The notes below the pieces were generated by a model, which did no database searches, had not been told where the DNA came from, and saw only the letters and a program-made list of their open reading frames with translations. The translations under genes and the position numbers were made by a program. This document shows positions 50,841 through 62,531 of a DNA stretch of 64,000 bases, piece after piece; within the stretch, counting starts at the first letter, position 1; every line of letters begins with the position of its first letter. Origin of the DNA: Effrenium voratum (lineage: Eukaryota > Sar > Dinophyceae > Suessiales > Symbiodiniaceae); the NCBI GenBank assembly GCA_963377175.1, contig CAUJNA010003782.1, positions 186,001-250,000 on the forward strand, in the 5' to 3' direction.

Positions 50841-51420
50841 TGGTAGCAGTAGTAGTGGCAGCCTTAGCAGTAGCAGCAACAACGGGAGCATCAGCACGAG
50901 CACTAGTGCCACCATGGCTACTGCTACTATTACAATTCTTGCCACCTTGAGTTCTAGCCAAGGACTCCCATGACTGCCAAGTAGCAACCCTACTACGTTT
51001 CATGTCCACCTATGATTAGGAACTACGTACAAATAAGGCTAAACATCTCCCGAAGCCAGATATGCACCCAAACCTAGCTTGCCCTTAAACATGTTTTGGA
51101 CCATACCCTGTTTTCTGAACCCACCGCAACAGCCAACACCCAGCACGTATTCGTGGCGTCCATGTTCATGACGTGTTCTTTGCTTAAAACCTTCCCTGAA
51201 ACAATCAGCCAAGGGTACTCCTCCCACAAAATCACGTACACTAATAAAACAATACCCCAAAAATCGCTGTGTGTTGCCCCTGAATTTGTGTAGTCCCTGC
51301 AGGTTCCAATCTTTGGTGCCATTGAAAGCTTCCCTTTATGAGGCCAACCAAATATCACATCTTGGAGTGTTTCATGATGAGTTCTTTGTGTGGCGTACCC
51401 CTTCCGTATGGGTTATCGTT

Positions 51421-51512
51421 CTGGGGGGGGGTTCGAGCAACACGTAGGGGGGGTGGGGGGGTGTTGGTTGGGGGGGGGTGGGTTCAAGTGGGGGGGGGGG
51501 GGAGTTGTTGTT
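51421..51512. repeat. G-rich tract 1
   Basis: Runs of 5-12 G separated by GTT, GTGTTGGTT and TTCAAGTG spacers. Potential G-quadruplex. Confidence 0.85.
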
Positions 51513-51923
51513 TGCTTGGGGCGGAGGGACGAGAGTGGCCTCGTTCTGGCTTTATGGCTTAATTCCACAGAGGATCGACCGATGTGTCTGTGGCCCTTGT
51601 GGTTAGGTCCGGCTCCAGCTCCGCTCTGGCCTCGCGCCGCGTCGCTTTCTGCACTTGGCGCTGCCTCGCCTTCGCTGCGCCTCCGCTCCGACTCTGCTGC
51701 GTCTCCGCTTCAGCTGTTGCTTCGGCCTGCGGCTTCGCTCCAGCTCCGCTCCGGCTGCGCTCCGGCTCCGCTCCGGCCTTGCTCCGACTGCCTCCCTGTT
51801 TCTTGCGCCGCTTCCTGGGCTTGGTAAGCGTCCGCCTTGTCGATGCAAGCCTTTCTCGACTTGCCAATAGAACTCATGGTTCAGGAGCAGGATTTGCTTG
51901 GCGGCTCTCAGAATGCCAGGGTC

Positions 51924-52076
51924 CGGAGGGGGGGTTGTTGTTTGGGGGACCGGGGGCTTCGAACAACAAGTGCAGGGGGGGGTCAAACAACAAGTGCGAG
52001 GGTGGGGGGGGTTGCTGTTCGATGTTGTTCGACAACAAGTGGGTGGTGTTGTTTGGGGAAGGGGAGGGGGTCAAAC
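51924..52076. repeat. G-rich array with CAACAAGTG/GTTGTTGTT units
   Basis: G runs alternate with TTGTTGTT and with AACAACAAGTG, often after TTCGAACAAC. The two spacer types are complementary, so each unit can form a hairpin with G runs in the loop. The same units are used at 56400-56810. Confidence 0.85.
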
Positions 52077-52929
52077 AGGGTCCAAAACGTGCTTGACTCT
52101 GAAGAAAAGACTTTGGATATGCGCCTCGCTCTGCTCCAAGACTCGAAGCGTAAAAAAGTACTTGGGTTTTTTGTAAGTCCGTGCCCAGGCCGCAGGATGC
52201 TAAGCTTCTAAGCCAGTAGCCCGCTGGAACATTCACAGCTGAGAGTCGTTTGGCAGACAATTCATGCGCTCATGGCTACGCGGCCACATATTCATCTTCA
52301 AAACTATGTGTTGCCCAAAAGTGTGCATGCTTACAACACAGTTGCTTTTCAAGAGGGCAACGCATGACATGCTCAGATTCAGCCGTGGGATTGCTGTCAA
52401 GCTTTTCTTCGAAATGAGGCGGTTCGGGAAGGTTCCCGCAGGTGCCTTGGTCTTGATCCACGTCATAATTCCGGCACACTTGTTGGGCGATTCGGGTGCT
52501 GGTGTGGGTTCTTGCCAGAATCAATCTCAGGGTATCATGATGCCGATGCAGAAGCAAGCGTAAACCAACGCCTTGTAGAAGACCGCTTCCTGCGCGCGTA
52601 TGTGCTACATCTCCCGAGCGGGGCTCTAAGATCACAACAAAAACATAGCTCAGGGCAGTCTCACGCAATTCCGGCGCAGCTCCGCCAACACATTCAAGGC
52701 ATGGTGGTTTGAGGCTGGTGGGAGGGTTGTTTGTGCTATGAGCGGACGCAAGTTGAGTTGAATAGCCAGAAAGGTTGAAGAAGGCGTTTTACTGTGGCCG
52801 TCGCCGGTGCCTGCCCAGCCGTTTCGTTCTGCGTGCAGGGTACTTCTTGCTTGTGCCTTTGGCATGGCAGCGCTGTTTGAGATCGGCGAAGGGAAGAGCG
52901 AGACAATCAGTTTATGCCTTTGCAGGTAA

Positions 52930-53205
52930 ATGGCCGGCTCGGGGAGCCAACCGCAGTGTGACTTGAGAGGTCATCAGATGCCATTTGGTGGCGCAGGGAA
53001 CCCACAGGTGCAGCCAGCAGTTGGGACTAGTTTTACCTTGGGTCAGGGCATATTTCAACCTTCCGGAAATGCCTGGGATCAGGCAGGGGCAGTTGTGATC
53101 CGTGGATGGCTGGAGGTGATCCTTGGCAGCAGATGAGAGCTCCACCACCGTCTCCGCAGAGGCACGCCGGAATGTGTCATCATCAGATGCAGGGTCACGA
53201 CTAGG
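52930..53205 (+). pseudogene. Gly/Pro/Gln-rich coding remnant with a frameshift
   Basis: Reads GSQPQCDLRGHQMPFGGAGN, PQVQPAVGTSFTLGQGIFQP, SGNAWDQAG. It then continues in another frame as AGGDPWQQMRAPPPSPQRHA and GMCHHQMQGHD. The switch lies near 53085. Such Q/P/G-rich N-termini occur in dinoflagellate retroelement polyproteins, but I cannot assign it. Confidence 0.4.
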
Positions 53206-53477
53206 ACTGTACCTTCAGCCACAGCAGTGTCCTCAGGGTGGCTCAAGCCGAGGTTTGTGAGACGAGCGTGCAAAATGGATACTTGATATATCTGAAGATT
53301 GAGTTATATCTGTATATTGGCGAGCTGTTTGATTTATCTTGATCTGTGATAGTTGGCATATTTGAGATATCCTTTGAGATCACAGACTTTGTATTTGGAT
53401 TTTTGCGTGACGTTTGGAGTTGGTCGAGGTTCATCACCATTGAGAAGAGCTCTATTTGGTGGTTTACATTTTCTACA

Positions 53478-53498
53478 TTTAGGGTTTAGGGTTTAGGG
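53478..53498 (+). repeat. Three TTTAGGG telomere-type units
   Basis: Exactly three TTTAGGG units, the plant/dinoflagellate telomere repeat, inside the sequence and flanked by non-telomeric DNA. Confidence 0.9.
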
Positions 53499-53499
53499 T

Positions 53500-54660
53500 G
53501 TCTACAGCGGGGGCGCCTGGGCCCTCCCCTGAAAGGGTGGAGGGCCCAACGGCGCCGTGCGGAATGAGGCCACCCCTACCACCCAAAATTGCACCCTGTT
53601 AAACCCCCTTGTCTTCCCCCGAGCTGGGGGCAAAAGAGTTGATGGCTTGGCCGGCGCTGCAGCCAAAAAATTCGCTTGCGCTAGCTTTCAAGCCAAGCCA
53701 CCTGCGCGCTTTCCCTCGTCGCGGTTGGTGAGATCCCGGGAAGCGCCCCCGCCTGGGTTAACAAAAAACCCGGGATCGATGAACCAACCACGGTGCGCAG
53801 GCGGAGGGGAGCTTGCCGCAGCTCCCCGGCAAAGGGCTGTAGCGGCAAGCGCTTGATTGAGGCGCAAAGGGGCACTATGAAAGCGTCCGCGCCTTGCAAC
53901 TGGCACGCAGAGGCACAGTTTTCTTTCTATTTGTGAGGCCGCCCGGGTGTTGTTCATGACTCACATTCTCAGCAGCGACACACAAACTACCTTTCTTACG
54001 CCTGGTTGTTGTGGAAGCAAATCCACCCTGCGGGCGGTAAGCCCTGCAGGAGAGGGGAGCGGCTTTGCCTGCAAACCCTCCCTGCAGGCGCCTTGAGCAT
54101 AAGCCCCGTAGGAGTGGGGAGCGAATGAGCAAGAGCTCAGGAGAAGCAGGTCCACCCTGCAGGGGGGTCGAGAGGTAAGTCCGGCGGGAGAGGGGCGCGG
54201 CCTTGGCCTCCCACGCAGTGGGGGGGCCCAAGACGTCTGGCATCGGTGCCAGAGCAACTCACGCAGCCAAGATCGGGGTGGAAAGTCCGTCTAGGACACG
54301 TCGCCCGGACCAGGAAATGGCGCAGCAGCGGCTCAGAGCGCGGGGCGCGGCGGCTACGTGCAACACTCCAGTTCACACAGAAATGGTGAGTAGTTGAGGT
54401 AGTGAAAGAACGGGTAAAATGCAATAGGGATTCCACACACACCTGAAAGGCGCCGCAAATCACCATGAAAGCTGAACACAATCAGCGCCCCGTAATTGAG
54501 GGAAAGTGTGGATAGTCGTGAGGTTGAATCGCATCTGCATCTCCTGCCCTAAGTTGGGCTCCCGAAGGAGCCAAGCACGGGCTGAAAGAGCCAAAAAACT
54601 CATGGAAGTGCGTTCCGGAACTCCACAAACAACATCGTGAGTAACCAACCCAAGCAGGTG
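53500..54660. other. Non-coding, GC-rich stretch
   Basis: Includes CCCTGCAGG/CCTGCAGGG short repeats (about 54010-54170) and several GGAGAGGGG segments. A possible exon at 54240-54385 (ARATHAAKIGVESPSRTRRP, ending at ATG/GTGAG) is too weak to call. Confidence 0.4.
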
Positions 54661-54664
54661 ACTT

Positions 54665-55385
54665 GTGCCTGATGCAGGAAACCTCTTCGGAGAAACTCTC
54701 AAAAACCTTGCTCCAAGCGGACCCAGTCCATCCAGCAAGCCAATGGCCCGTCGACGAATTCGTCGCGTGGGCCTTCAGGATGCAAGCGAGGAGTCGTTCG
54801 CGGATGACCAGCTGCCAGCGGCTATCAAGCAGAAGTACGGCATTCCAGCCACGGCCCCGGCGGACCTGGCGGGGACAGCGGCGCAGATTCGGGAGGCGGC
54901 GCAGTTCCACGCGTCACTGCGTCAGCACGGCATGCTGCCGGCCGCGGAGGACTCCAAGTACGGCTTGTTGGTCTTGATGCGGGCACAAGCAATTCCCCGA
55001 CTCGGGCCGCACGAGCCGAAGAAACCTTGGGGCGCCTGCAGCAAAAGCTCATACTCAACGTCACCACCGCCGCTGAGACCGGCAAACTACTCACCAAGAT
55101 TCAGGTGTTGTGCCAGGAGTCGCGAAGGGCCGAGCACATCAGGAGTGTGTGGAGAAGATCCCCAAAGTGCTGCAGATACTTGGACCTGTCTAGCGCGAAG
55201 AAGTATGCGAAGATCAAGGCGCGCAGCTGGAAGAGCCACCTTGCGAAGCTGCTCCCCCTCGCGGCCTGCGCCGCCCTCGCACACCTCCAGCAGTGGGCCT
55301 GGCCGGAACTGGCGGAGGCGGCGAAGGACAGCTGCGCCAGCAAGCCAGGACGACATTCAGGCCCTCGGCAAGGCTATGGAGTGAA
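54665..55385 (+). pseudogene. Frameshifted intronless coding remnant, unknown protein
   Basis: The first frame reads ARRRIRRVGLQDASEESFAD, DQLPAAIKQKYGIPATAPAD, LAGTAAQIREAAQFHASLRQ and so on to about 54985. The next stretch is in a second frame (EETLGRLQQKLILNVTTAAE, TGKLLTKIQVLCQESRRAEH, to ELAEAAKDSCASK near 55345). It ends as DDIQALGKAME with a stop in the first frame (55383). Composition is helical and Ala/Gln/Arg-rich. The family is unknown. Continuity over 700 bp without introns suggests an mRNA-derived copy or a fragment of a retroelement. Confidence 0.45.
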
Positions 55386-55569
55386 GGGCGAACGCGTAGG
55401 TCGGCATTTCGCAGTCAGATCGGCAAGAGTTATCCAACTGTACACGCAGCCGAGCTGTCTTGAACTGACCATTCCGGGCAAGGGCCCTCCAAACCCCTTG
55501 AGTTTGTCGCAGCCTCGCCTTGAATCAAGAACGTCGGCCAACAATCAAACGGTTTTTTGGTCGCCCCGT

Positions 55570-56040
55570 CGCCCGCTCTTCAGGATATTCACAACATCGG
55601 CCCGGCCCTCGAAGGTTTTCAGCCACGCAAAGAGTCTCCACCCAAGCCAGTTTCGCGGTGAGGCGCCGAGCCCGGTCGCGAACCCTTCCAAGCTTGAAAC
55701 TTGCCCGCTTGCCAGAACATTACGACTCATCGGCCCGGCCCTCAAAATATCAGCCACGCCAGGGGTTTCTGCCCGTTGGCCGGACTAATGGCGAAGGCTA
55801 AACCCCATCGAAGGTATTCGGCCCGAACCCTTGTAACCTTGAAAAGCACGAAGGTCTTCAGCCCCAACTTTGTTCGCGGCCTCGCTCGCTTGCCAGGACA
55901 CTCGACTCATCGGCCCGGCCCTCAAAATTTCAGGGGCCCGAACTCTTCTAACCTTGAAAAGCGAACTTGCGCCTTGAGCCCAAGGGCTGTTCGATCGAGC
56001 CGCTCGCTTGACAGGGTCGGAGTCATCGAGTCGCACCTTT
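55570..56040. repeat. Degenerate tandem repeat, CATCGGCCCGGCCCTCAAAAT units
   Basis: Units of roughly 70-190 bp share ACATCGGCCCGGCCCTCGAA (55594), TCATCGGCCCGGCCCTCAAA (55731 and 55908) and following CAG. AACCTTGAAAAGC recurs at 55831 and 55952. It runs on from the coding remnant upstream. Confidence 0.6.
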
Positions 56041-56109
56041 GACCCGAACTCGTAGACAAAACCGGCGCGCAGGCCGCCTTGCAAAGGTCTATTCGCGGGG
56101 CCCCCATCG

Positions 56110-56275
56110 AAGGTGTCCCTTCCCGTCCCTTGTCGTCCCTTTCCGTCCTTGTCGCTCCTTGCCATTTCTGCCCGTCCCTTCCCATCCCTTCCCCTGAATT
56201 CCCGTCCTTCTGCATCCCTTCACGCCCTTCCCGTCCCTTCCCGTCCCTTCCCGTCCCTTCCCGTCCTTGTCGTGC
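56110..56275. repeat. CCCTTCCCGT minisatellite
   Basis: About 16 diverged copies of a 10-bp CCCTTCCCGT/CCCTTTCCGT unit; four are perfect near 56225-56265. Confidence 0.9.
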
Positions 56276-56401
56276 CCTGTACCTTCAGAACTGCCATCCT
56301 CAAATTTTAACATGCTGGGCAATTCTTTGCATCCCAACGTCATCGCGTTCTTGGGAAGTGGCGCCCAGCATTTGGCAGCGTTGGCAGGCGGTGTCACGCC
56401 C

Positions 56402-56815
56402 CTTCGATAGGGGTGGGGGGTTGTTGTTCTATACCAACCATGGTGCCATCTGTTGGCTTTGAGCTCAGGCACAGGTGTTGTGCGAGGTCTCGTCGAACAC
56501 CTTCAGGTTGTCGGGGGGCGGGTTAAAAAACAAGTGGGGCGGGGGGAGTTGTTGTTTGGGGGGGGAGGGGTTCGAACGATTAGTGGGGAGGGGGGGAGGT
56601 TGTCGTTGTTGTTGGGGGGGCAAAACAACACGTGCGGGGGGGGGGGAGTTGTTGTTGAGGGGAGGGGGTGTTAACAAGTTGGGGGGCGGGGGTTGTTGTG
56701 GGTGGGCGGGTGGCTTCGAACAACAACATTGTTGTTGTTCGTGTCGTGGGGGGGGGGGAGGGTGGTGGGGGGGGACTTGTTGTTCCACGTTTTCGACGGA
56801 ACAACCAACCCCTCC
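56402..56815. repeat. G-rich array with GTTGTTGTT/CAACAAGTG spacers
   Basis: Some ten G runs of 5-11 bases separated by TTGTTGTT, AACAAGTG and TTCGAACAAC, ending in a C-rich segment (56800-56825) able to pair with them. Same building units as 51924-52076. Confidence 0.88.
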
Positions 56816-56829
56816 CCCCCACCCCTCCT

Positions 56830-58595
56830 TATCGAAGCACAAGAGCCCTTTAAATGAAATGTCAAAAACAATCAGATAGCGGCGCCTTCTGTTTTGTCAT
56901 GTGATCCATACAAAGCTGCCCCTTTTGAAGTAGCGGGCTTTACCCATCAGAGGTAGACATTGGGCGGCTATCACTGGCTAGTACCACTACTACTGCTGCC
57001 ACTGCGTCACAGATGAACATATGAAAGCTGACGACTGGAACTCTTAAGCCATGCTTCCCGCGCACGAACAGTGGCAAAGGTGCGTTTGCCTTGTATTGTT
57101 GCCCTTGGCCTATTTGTGGCACTACCCTGGTAGACTGGTAGGCTGGTATCACAAGGTCTTCTTCTGGATTAACATGTTCGCAGGGCTATCACTCCGCGGT
57201 TGTTGGCCGCAAGCCAGTTAGCCAAGGGCAAGCGCCGCTTATTGCGGGATCGACTGCGGCCAAAGCGCATCGTGCTAGTGCCGCTCGGTTTCTGAGGGCG
57301 AGTTGGCCGAGCTTGGTGTCGGCATGGTTGGCGTAGCTAGGGACTAGGACGCACCATTGGGATGTTTGTAGCGAAGGCGTGTAGAGCTCACCAAGGCAGG
57401 CAAGCAATGCGATGAGCACGGGTTGACGAAGCATTCAAACATTTTTCGGCAAGATGACCCAGATTTGGGATGTGACACGCGATTGCATCAGCCTGGACCT
57501 GTTTTGACGAAGCTTGATTTCAGATGATCTGGCCCGGGCCTTTGTACCATTTCCCCTGGAACCAAAGGTGATACCCAGGAGCCTTGTTGCATCCTCGGAA
57601 AACCGAGGCTGATTTCAGCCTCGTTTGTCTAGCCAGGCGTCAGGAACAAGATAGGCAGACGTGGTCCCCTCCGGAATGAGCTCATTGTTTTGATCATTCC
57701 AAAAGTTTCCTGAGCAACCAGCGGCAGAAAGCAGCCCGCGCGCGGGTTTTTCCTACCATTGGGCCATTCGCAGTTGGCAAATGTCCATTTTCCTGGACCA
57801 CCCAAGACTTCTCGCGCCAAAGGTCCCAACGAACGCCTGCCGGTGTGCATTTTTGGGAACGGGCCCAATGGTCCGTTTGCAAGCCGCGAGGCGACATGGC
57901 GAGAGCGTGGGAAACAAGGACCCCGCTTCCCGGGTTCTCTGCTTTGCGCGCCCAAGAGATGCGGATTCGACCAAACGGGGACTTTGTGTGGCGCGTCGAT
58001 TGACTTGACAGTTGGCCTGCAAGATCCTGCAAGCGCACTTGGTCGTGATGTGTTTGAGGCAGCGCATTCAACGGGACCATTGGTTGGTCCAGCGAGAGGT
58101 TGCCACACTTGAACTAGTCAATTTGCCAGTGGCTAAATTAGTGCAACACAAGTGCTGGCTGTAATTAGTTTGGGACAGACACTCAGAAGCACCTGGATGT
58201 CGCATCTTCCTGTCCGCCTTGCAGGACCGCTCCGCCTACCAGTGCCGTGGTTGAACATTTGGACCTCACGCTGTCGGTTTTTTACCCATTTCGCGAGGTC
58301 AAGGCCCTCCCCGAACATCTTGTTTGGTTCAACGTGTCCAAGCGGTGTGGTGTGGCAGCTTCAAGCCTGCTGGTTTTTGGCAGTGCAGAGAAAGATCAGG
58401 CTAGGGCCTTCCTGTGTTCGGTTTTGCCCTCGCTGTCAACATGGATGGTCTGCGTAAGCATGCGCACGTCCGTTTCGCATCCCCTGCCGTTCCTGCTGCA
58501 GTTTTCACATGCCGAGTCTCGCGGGGATGCGAGGTGGCCAGGTCTACGCCTGCAAAGAAAAGTTGCCTAAGGTTGGGGAAGATCTTTGCGCTCGT
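56830..58595. other. Non-coding stretch
   Basis: No gene is supported. Overlapping open frames on both strands at 57629-58112 have no motif on either strand, and a possible exon after CCTTGCAG (58224) soon meets a stop. Confidence 0.45.
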
Positions 58596-58598
58596 TTT

Positions 58599-58722
58599 CT
58601 AGGTCCCTCAGCTAGGGCCCCTCTTGCCGTTCCTTTTTTGTTGGAGGGTTCCCCTACTACAGTAAAATAGGCTACAGCAAAAGGGGTACCCTTATTCTAA
58701 CCTCTACACTGGAGGACCTAGT
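58599..58722. repeat. Foldback element, family F, copy 2
   Basis: CTAGGTCC at 58599-58606 and GGACCTAG at 58715-58722. The interior shares GGAGGGTTCCCCTACTA and GGGGTACCCTTATTCTAACC with the copy at 16181-16306. Confidence 0.8.
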
Positions 58723-59768
58723 TGCGTGAATTCTGCTTCGACTTGTCCATTGGATCCATGGCTATGTTGACATGTCCTGGGTCAGGAGCTGTTTGGAAAA
58801 GCAAGTTGCGCTGCTTCGAAACATAAAGCCAGGGGCTTGCTTGATCAGGTTAGCCTAGCTGCCGAGCCTTGCCCGGCTCGCATGCGCTGCAGGTGGACGC
58901 CAGATAACAAGATTGAGCTGACCAGGCCGGGAACGAACTGCCAGAGCACACCTTATGCCGTGATATATTGTGTCTGAGTGCCCCCAGATTTTTTTGAAAG
59001 AGCCTTCTCTGAACCAACAAAAACGTACACTTCTCCCCCTGTTGGGGGTCCACTAAGTGGCGCGATGTCTCACTGGCGGCAGTTTTCGACGTGACACGCA
59101 CACGAAACACGTAGGATGGAAGGGTTTCCTTCTCGCTCCTGCAAATCCACAGGCCTATGCCCGGCAATTCCCCGTGCCGTATGTTTTTGAAAGGGAACGC
59201 CAACGACTCAGCGGGAGCCTTTCAGGAGCCAAGTCATGTTTCCAGCAAACCTGGCTGGAGCCTTGCTGTTGAAATGAAAAATAACAGCGGACACTCCGGC
59301 AAGTTGTTTTTTTGTGCCAAAGCTTGGGCGCCCGATTCCCAGCACGGTCACTCCTTCATACCTTTTTAAATGGGTCCCCCCAAATCCTCCCCTCCTGAAA
59401 AAAGTATATGACTCCCAGTCCTTGTTGAGGTGCGCGGAGTTTTTGCGCTCCTCGATAGGCTTGGGCGGTTGCAAGGGGAAGCCGCGGGCGAGCAAGTCCG
59501 CAGCTTGGCTACGAGGGCTTGACGTTGCCACGGCTTCTACGTCGGGCGTGTTGAATCTTCGGAATTCGCTCCCCTTTTTGTGGGGTGTTTGGGGTGTCCT
59601 TTTTGTGGGGTCCCCTTTGTTTGGGGTCCTTTTTGTTTTCCACGAAGGCAAAACATGTATGTTTTGCTGCGGTCCCCTTATTCCAGCCAAGGAATGTTCA
59701 GGCAAAAGCGGGGAAATCACTGCACACACGGAATCTCTCACAGACTTTGAGTTCAATTCTCCAAAAAT

Positions 59769-59842
59769 TCTCCCAACATACGTTCATGTCATGGTTATCC
59801 TTTGATCTCTCCCAACATACGTTCATGTCATGGTTATCCTTT
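59769..59842 (+). repeat. 39-bp direct tandem duplication
   Basis: TCTCCCAACATACGTTCATG through TTATCCTTT occurs at 59769 and again at 59808 without a mismatch. Confidence 0.95.
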
Positions 59843-59865
59843 TTTGTGCGCTGGTTGATTCTCAG

Positions 59866-59973
59866 TTGCCCAAAGCGAATCGACCTTTTGACCTTTTGGT
59901 TTTCCCGTTTTGGTCCATTTTTAGTGGAGGTGCCAAAAGGTGATCACCTTTTATTTCTGGGTCCTTTGGGCAA
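59866..59973. repeat. Foldback element, family D, copy 2
   Basis: Perfect 10-bp arms TTGCCCAAAG (59866-59875) and CTTTGGGCAA (59964-59973). The inner stem uses CCTTTTGACC/GGTGATCACC-type sequences. Nearly identical to 20393-20498. Confidence 0.9.
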
Positions 59974-60125
59974 GTGAGGATTGCATTGCTTTCACGTTCA
60001 GCTTTGCTTGAGCAGTTCAAGCCCTCGCGTTTCTCGCTGAAGAAATCTGGGCGGCAGCTGGGGATTGGAGGGATCTGCCAGGAGCTGGGGGATCCTCTGA
60101 CTTGGTTGACCTGTGAAATGGGTAT

Positions 60126-60313
60126 GGGTCAAAAATAGGTACACAAAAGGCATCAAAAGGCGCAAAGTGGAACCCTGGGTATTGGAACCAAGGACTAAAA
60201 TCTGCGGTTTGTTGGTGGTCTAACGTTAACTAATCTACCAGGAATTGGACCGCAGGTTTTTTGGTCCTTGTTTCCATTTAGGGCAACCCATTTTGAGCAC
60301 CTATTTTTGACCC
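60126..60313. repeat. Foldback element, family A, full copy
   Basis: Perfect 15-bp outer arms GGGTCAAAAATAGGT (60126-60140) and ACCTATTTTTGACCC (60299-60313), with inner arms GGAACCAAGGACTAAAATCT... and ACCGCAGGTTTTTTGGTCC (60184-60208 and 60249-60275). Confidence 0.9.
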
Positions 60314-61114
60314 ACAAATGGAGAGTCGAGAAGCCGGACAGAAGCTGAGACTCCCTGACACCTGAGGCAAGCTGGTTGGCAACTCAAGTGTGCGCTTCTT
60401 CTACTCGCCCTACATACGGACGCGCCAAACTTTGCAATGCCGCCCGGAATTTCCATGGGGCATGGGCTCCGCGGCGGATCCGCAAAAGGGCCGGGCCCCG
60501 GCGCCCTGAACCCCTGGCGTTTTTGGCCTCGGCGGAGTCGGGTGGGAGATGCCCTGGCCTCCAATGAACACTTCTCTCGTCGAAAGTGCGGCGCGGTAAA
60601 GGCGTTTTTTTCCGGGCGATGTGCCTCACGCCTATCCCAGCTCACAACGGTTCGGGGATGGCCCTCCCATGAAAAACTCACCTCCGAACGGTGGATTGGC
60701 AAAAAAAAACACATTTCTTGCTTAGCAGGGTTTATACACTGAAGCGGTCTTCCCGTAAAGGCCTCAAGTCGAGGAACTCGGGGAGTGAGAAAACAAAAAA
60801 GAGAGAAAGAACGGAAAAGGCTGGAAGCCCCTCAAAACTTCCCATTTTGGGATCCGGGCTCTTCAATGGAATCCAAAGTGCGTCCGGTACACTGCCTGTG
60901 GGTCAACTCGCAAGTGGCACTGTAGCCCTGTAAGTGACAGTTAGCTTGAATCGGTGCCTAAGCGTGCGCCCCCCGAGGCCCCCCCCCAAGCCAAGGTTGA
61001 GAGCATTGTGTTTATCTAAAAGCCCACTTGCCTTTATCAAGAAAACACCATGTTCTCTAGGTCAAATCTCAAAGATCTAACCCCACCCATGGTTTCTCCA
61101 GTCTTCTTTCCCAG

Positions 61115-61262
61115 GCTTCCAGTCGCTTCATCGCCGCGCATTCTCCGATCCGCGGCTTGCGCCGATCCCGTCCGATTCGAGGCATCCTCCGCGCCTTCGA
61201 GGGCCAGCAGATCGAGATCTGCGCCGAGCCGCGGCTCCGGGAGCAGGCGACCCAAGCGATGG
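61115..61262 (+). CDS. Candidate exon, possibly C-terminal part of a NadA-like protein
   Basis: After CTTTCCCAG the frame reads ASSRFIAAHSPIRGLRRSRP, IRGILRAFEGQQIEICAEPR, LREQATQAMDRW. The end 'L..FEGQQIEICAEPRLREQATQAMDRWL' recalls the C-terminal helix of quinolinate synthase (I.V...I...A..A..RML), but one short exon is not enough to name it. A TCA repeat follows at 61366-61446. Confidence 0.35.
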
Positions 61263-61365
61263 ATCGATGGCTCGGGCTGCTGGTTTTGGTCCTCGGAACC
61301 GTCGGAAACCCGAGGCGGCCCCGTTGTTGGTTTAAGGAACCACTGAGTGGTTGGCCGAAGTCGTC

Positions 61366-61390
61366 GTTCTCATCATCATCGTCATCATTG

Positions 61391-61429
<39 letters not shown>

Positions 61430-61446
61430 GCAGCATCGTCATCATG
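61366..61446. repeat. TCA trinucleotide repeat
   Basis: About 25 TCA/TCG/TTG units, with a pure run at roughly 61387-61431. Confidence 0.95.
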
Positions 61447-61449
61447 CTA

Positions 61450-62525
61450 GATCTGGCAATGAGTGGGCGGAAGTTTGCTTTGGCCTGGGCCGTGCTTTCG
61501 CGCCATGGAGGCCTTTGAAGGCTAAGGGTTGGAAAGGGGCCACATGGGTTTTTGTCTCAGAACTGGAGCGGCCGTCACAACGCTTTGAGAAAGTCACTTG
61601 AAGTCACTTGGAAACAGAGGCAACCCGATTTTTAGACATCAGAGTTCCTGGATGAAGGGGAGGGCACCGGATACCCAGGGACCTGTGCAGGACTTAGTTT
61701 GACAGTCGTGCTCCTGACAAGGGCCCGTGGGCATGGTTGAACGGCATGCCCCAACGCAGGACTTTGGGAACTTCCAAAACGTGGAGGCAATGGAGAAGGC
61801 CTGGCGTTGAATCTGCTTTTAGCGCGTTGGGTAGCTTGAGAGGCTTAGCTGCCGAAAGGACTGCTAAGATTGGGTCTGTGGCGGGGTTGTGCGGATGGAT
61901 TGCACGGAGAGCTTACGCAGAGAATTTGCTGCGAGCGTTTGCGAAACAAAGGAAATAACTGTTGGTGCGAGCACAGTGGCTTTCAACCAAAATAAGTCTC
62001 CCACACCCGGGCCTTGTTGAAAGAGCACGTATGCACGCGTAAGACATGTCTCAGTTCGCTGAAACTGGACAGCGGAGGGAACCTCAAGTTGTTAATGAGG
62101 CATGGGAAGCACGGAACTTGACCCGCCCCGAGTTGGAGGTCGACCTTTACACATCTGTCAAAACAATTTTTAAAGCGAGAGCTGCTAGGTAAGATAAAAT
62201 TATTAGACACCAATCAGTGTTTATACAAGCTGCATGTGCAATGGTGCCAGCTGAAGGCTAACAACAGCTTTTGTTTGTAGCTGAACCAAAGTTAGGAGGC
62301 ATTCGAATTCCATTGGGTGGTCATGGGCTGCTGGGGGTTGGGTCCCTTTTTGACCCTGGACTGGATATGAGTCTTTGGCCATGGCTTGCAGTGTGCACGC
62401 TTAGCATGCACCCTTGTTTAGCATTGAAAGGTCAACATACAACTCTGAATCTGATGTTCATGTTTGATACATTCTGATACTTTTGGCCTCATGCTCAGTG
62501 GCTCAGCATCAGTGAAACGGGGGCG
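61450..62525. other. Non-coding stretch
   Basis: No supported exon. One open + frame at 61737-61958 has an Ala/Arg-rich end (CGWIARRAYAENLLRAFAKQ) that could be coding but has no clear splice sites. Confidence 0.4.
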
Positions 62526-62531
62526 GGGCTT

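Noticed and set aside
50629..51009. Leu/Ser-rich open frames at the GTA array
   Set aside because: Low-complexity translation of a trinucleotide repeat.
51559..51986. Arg/Ala/Glu-rich minus-strand frames and Ala/Leu-rich + frames at 51560-51830
   Set aside because: Imperfect CTCCGCTCCGGCT-type repetition accounts for the composition; no motif on either strand.
57629..58112. Overlapping open frames of 100-160 codons on both strands
   Set aside because: No motif, no splice pattern and no codon bias difference to favour any of them.
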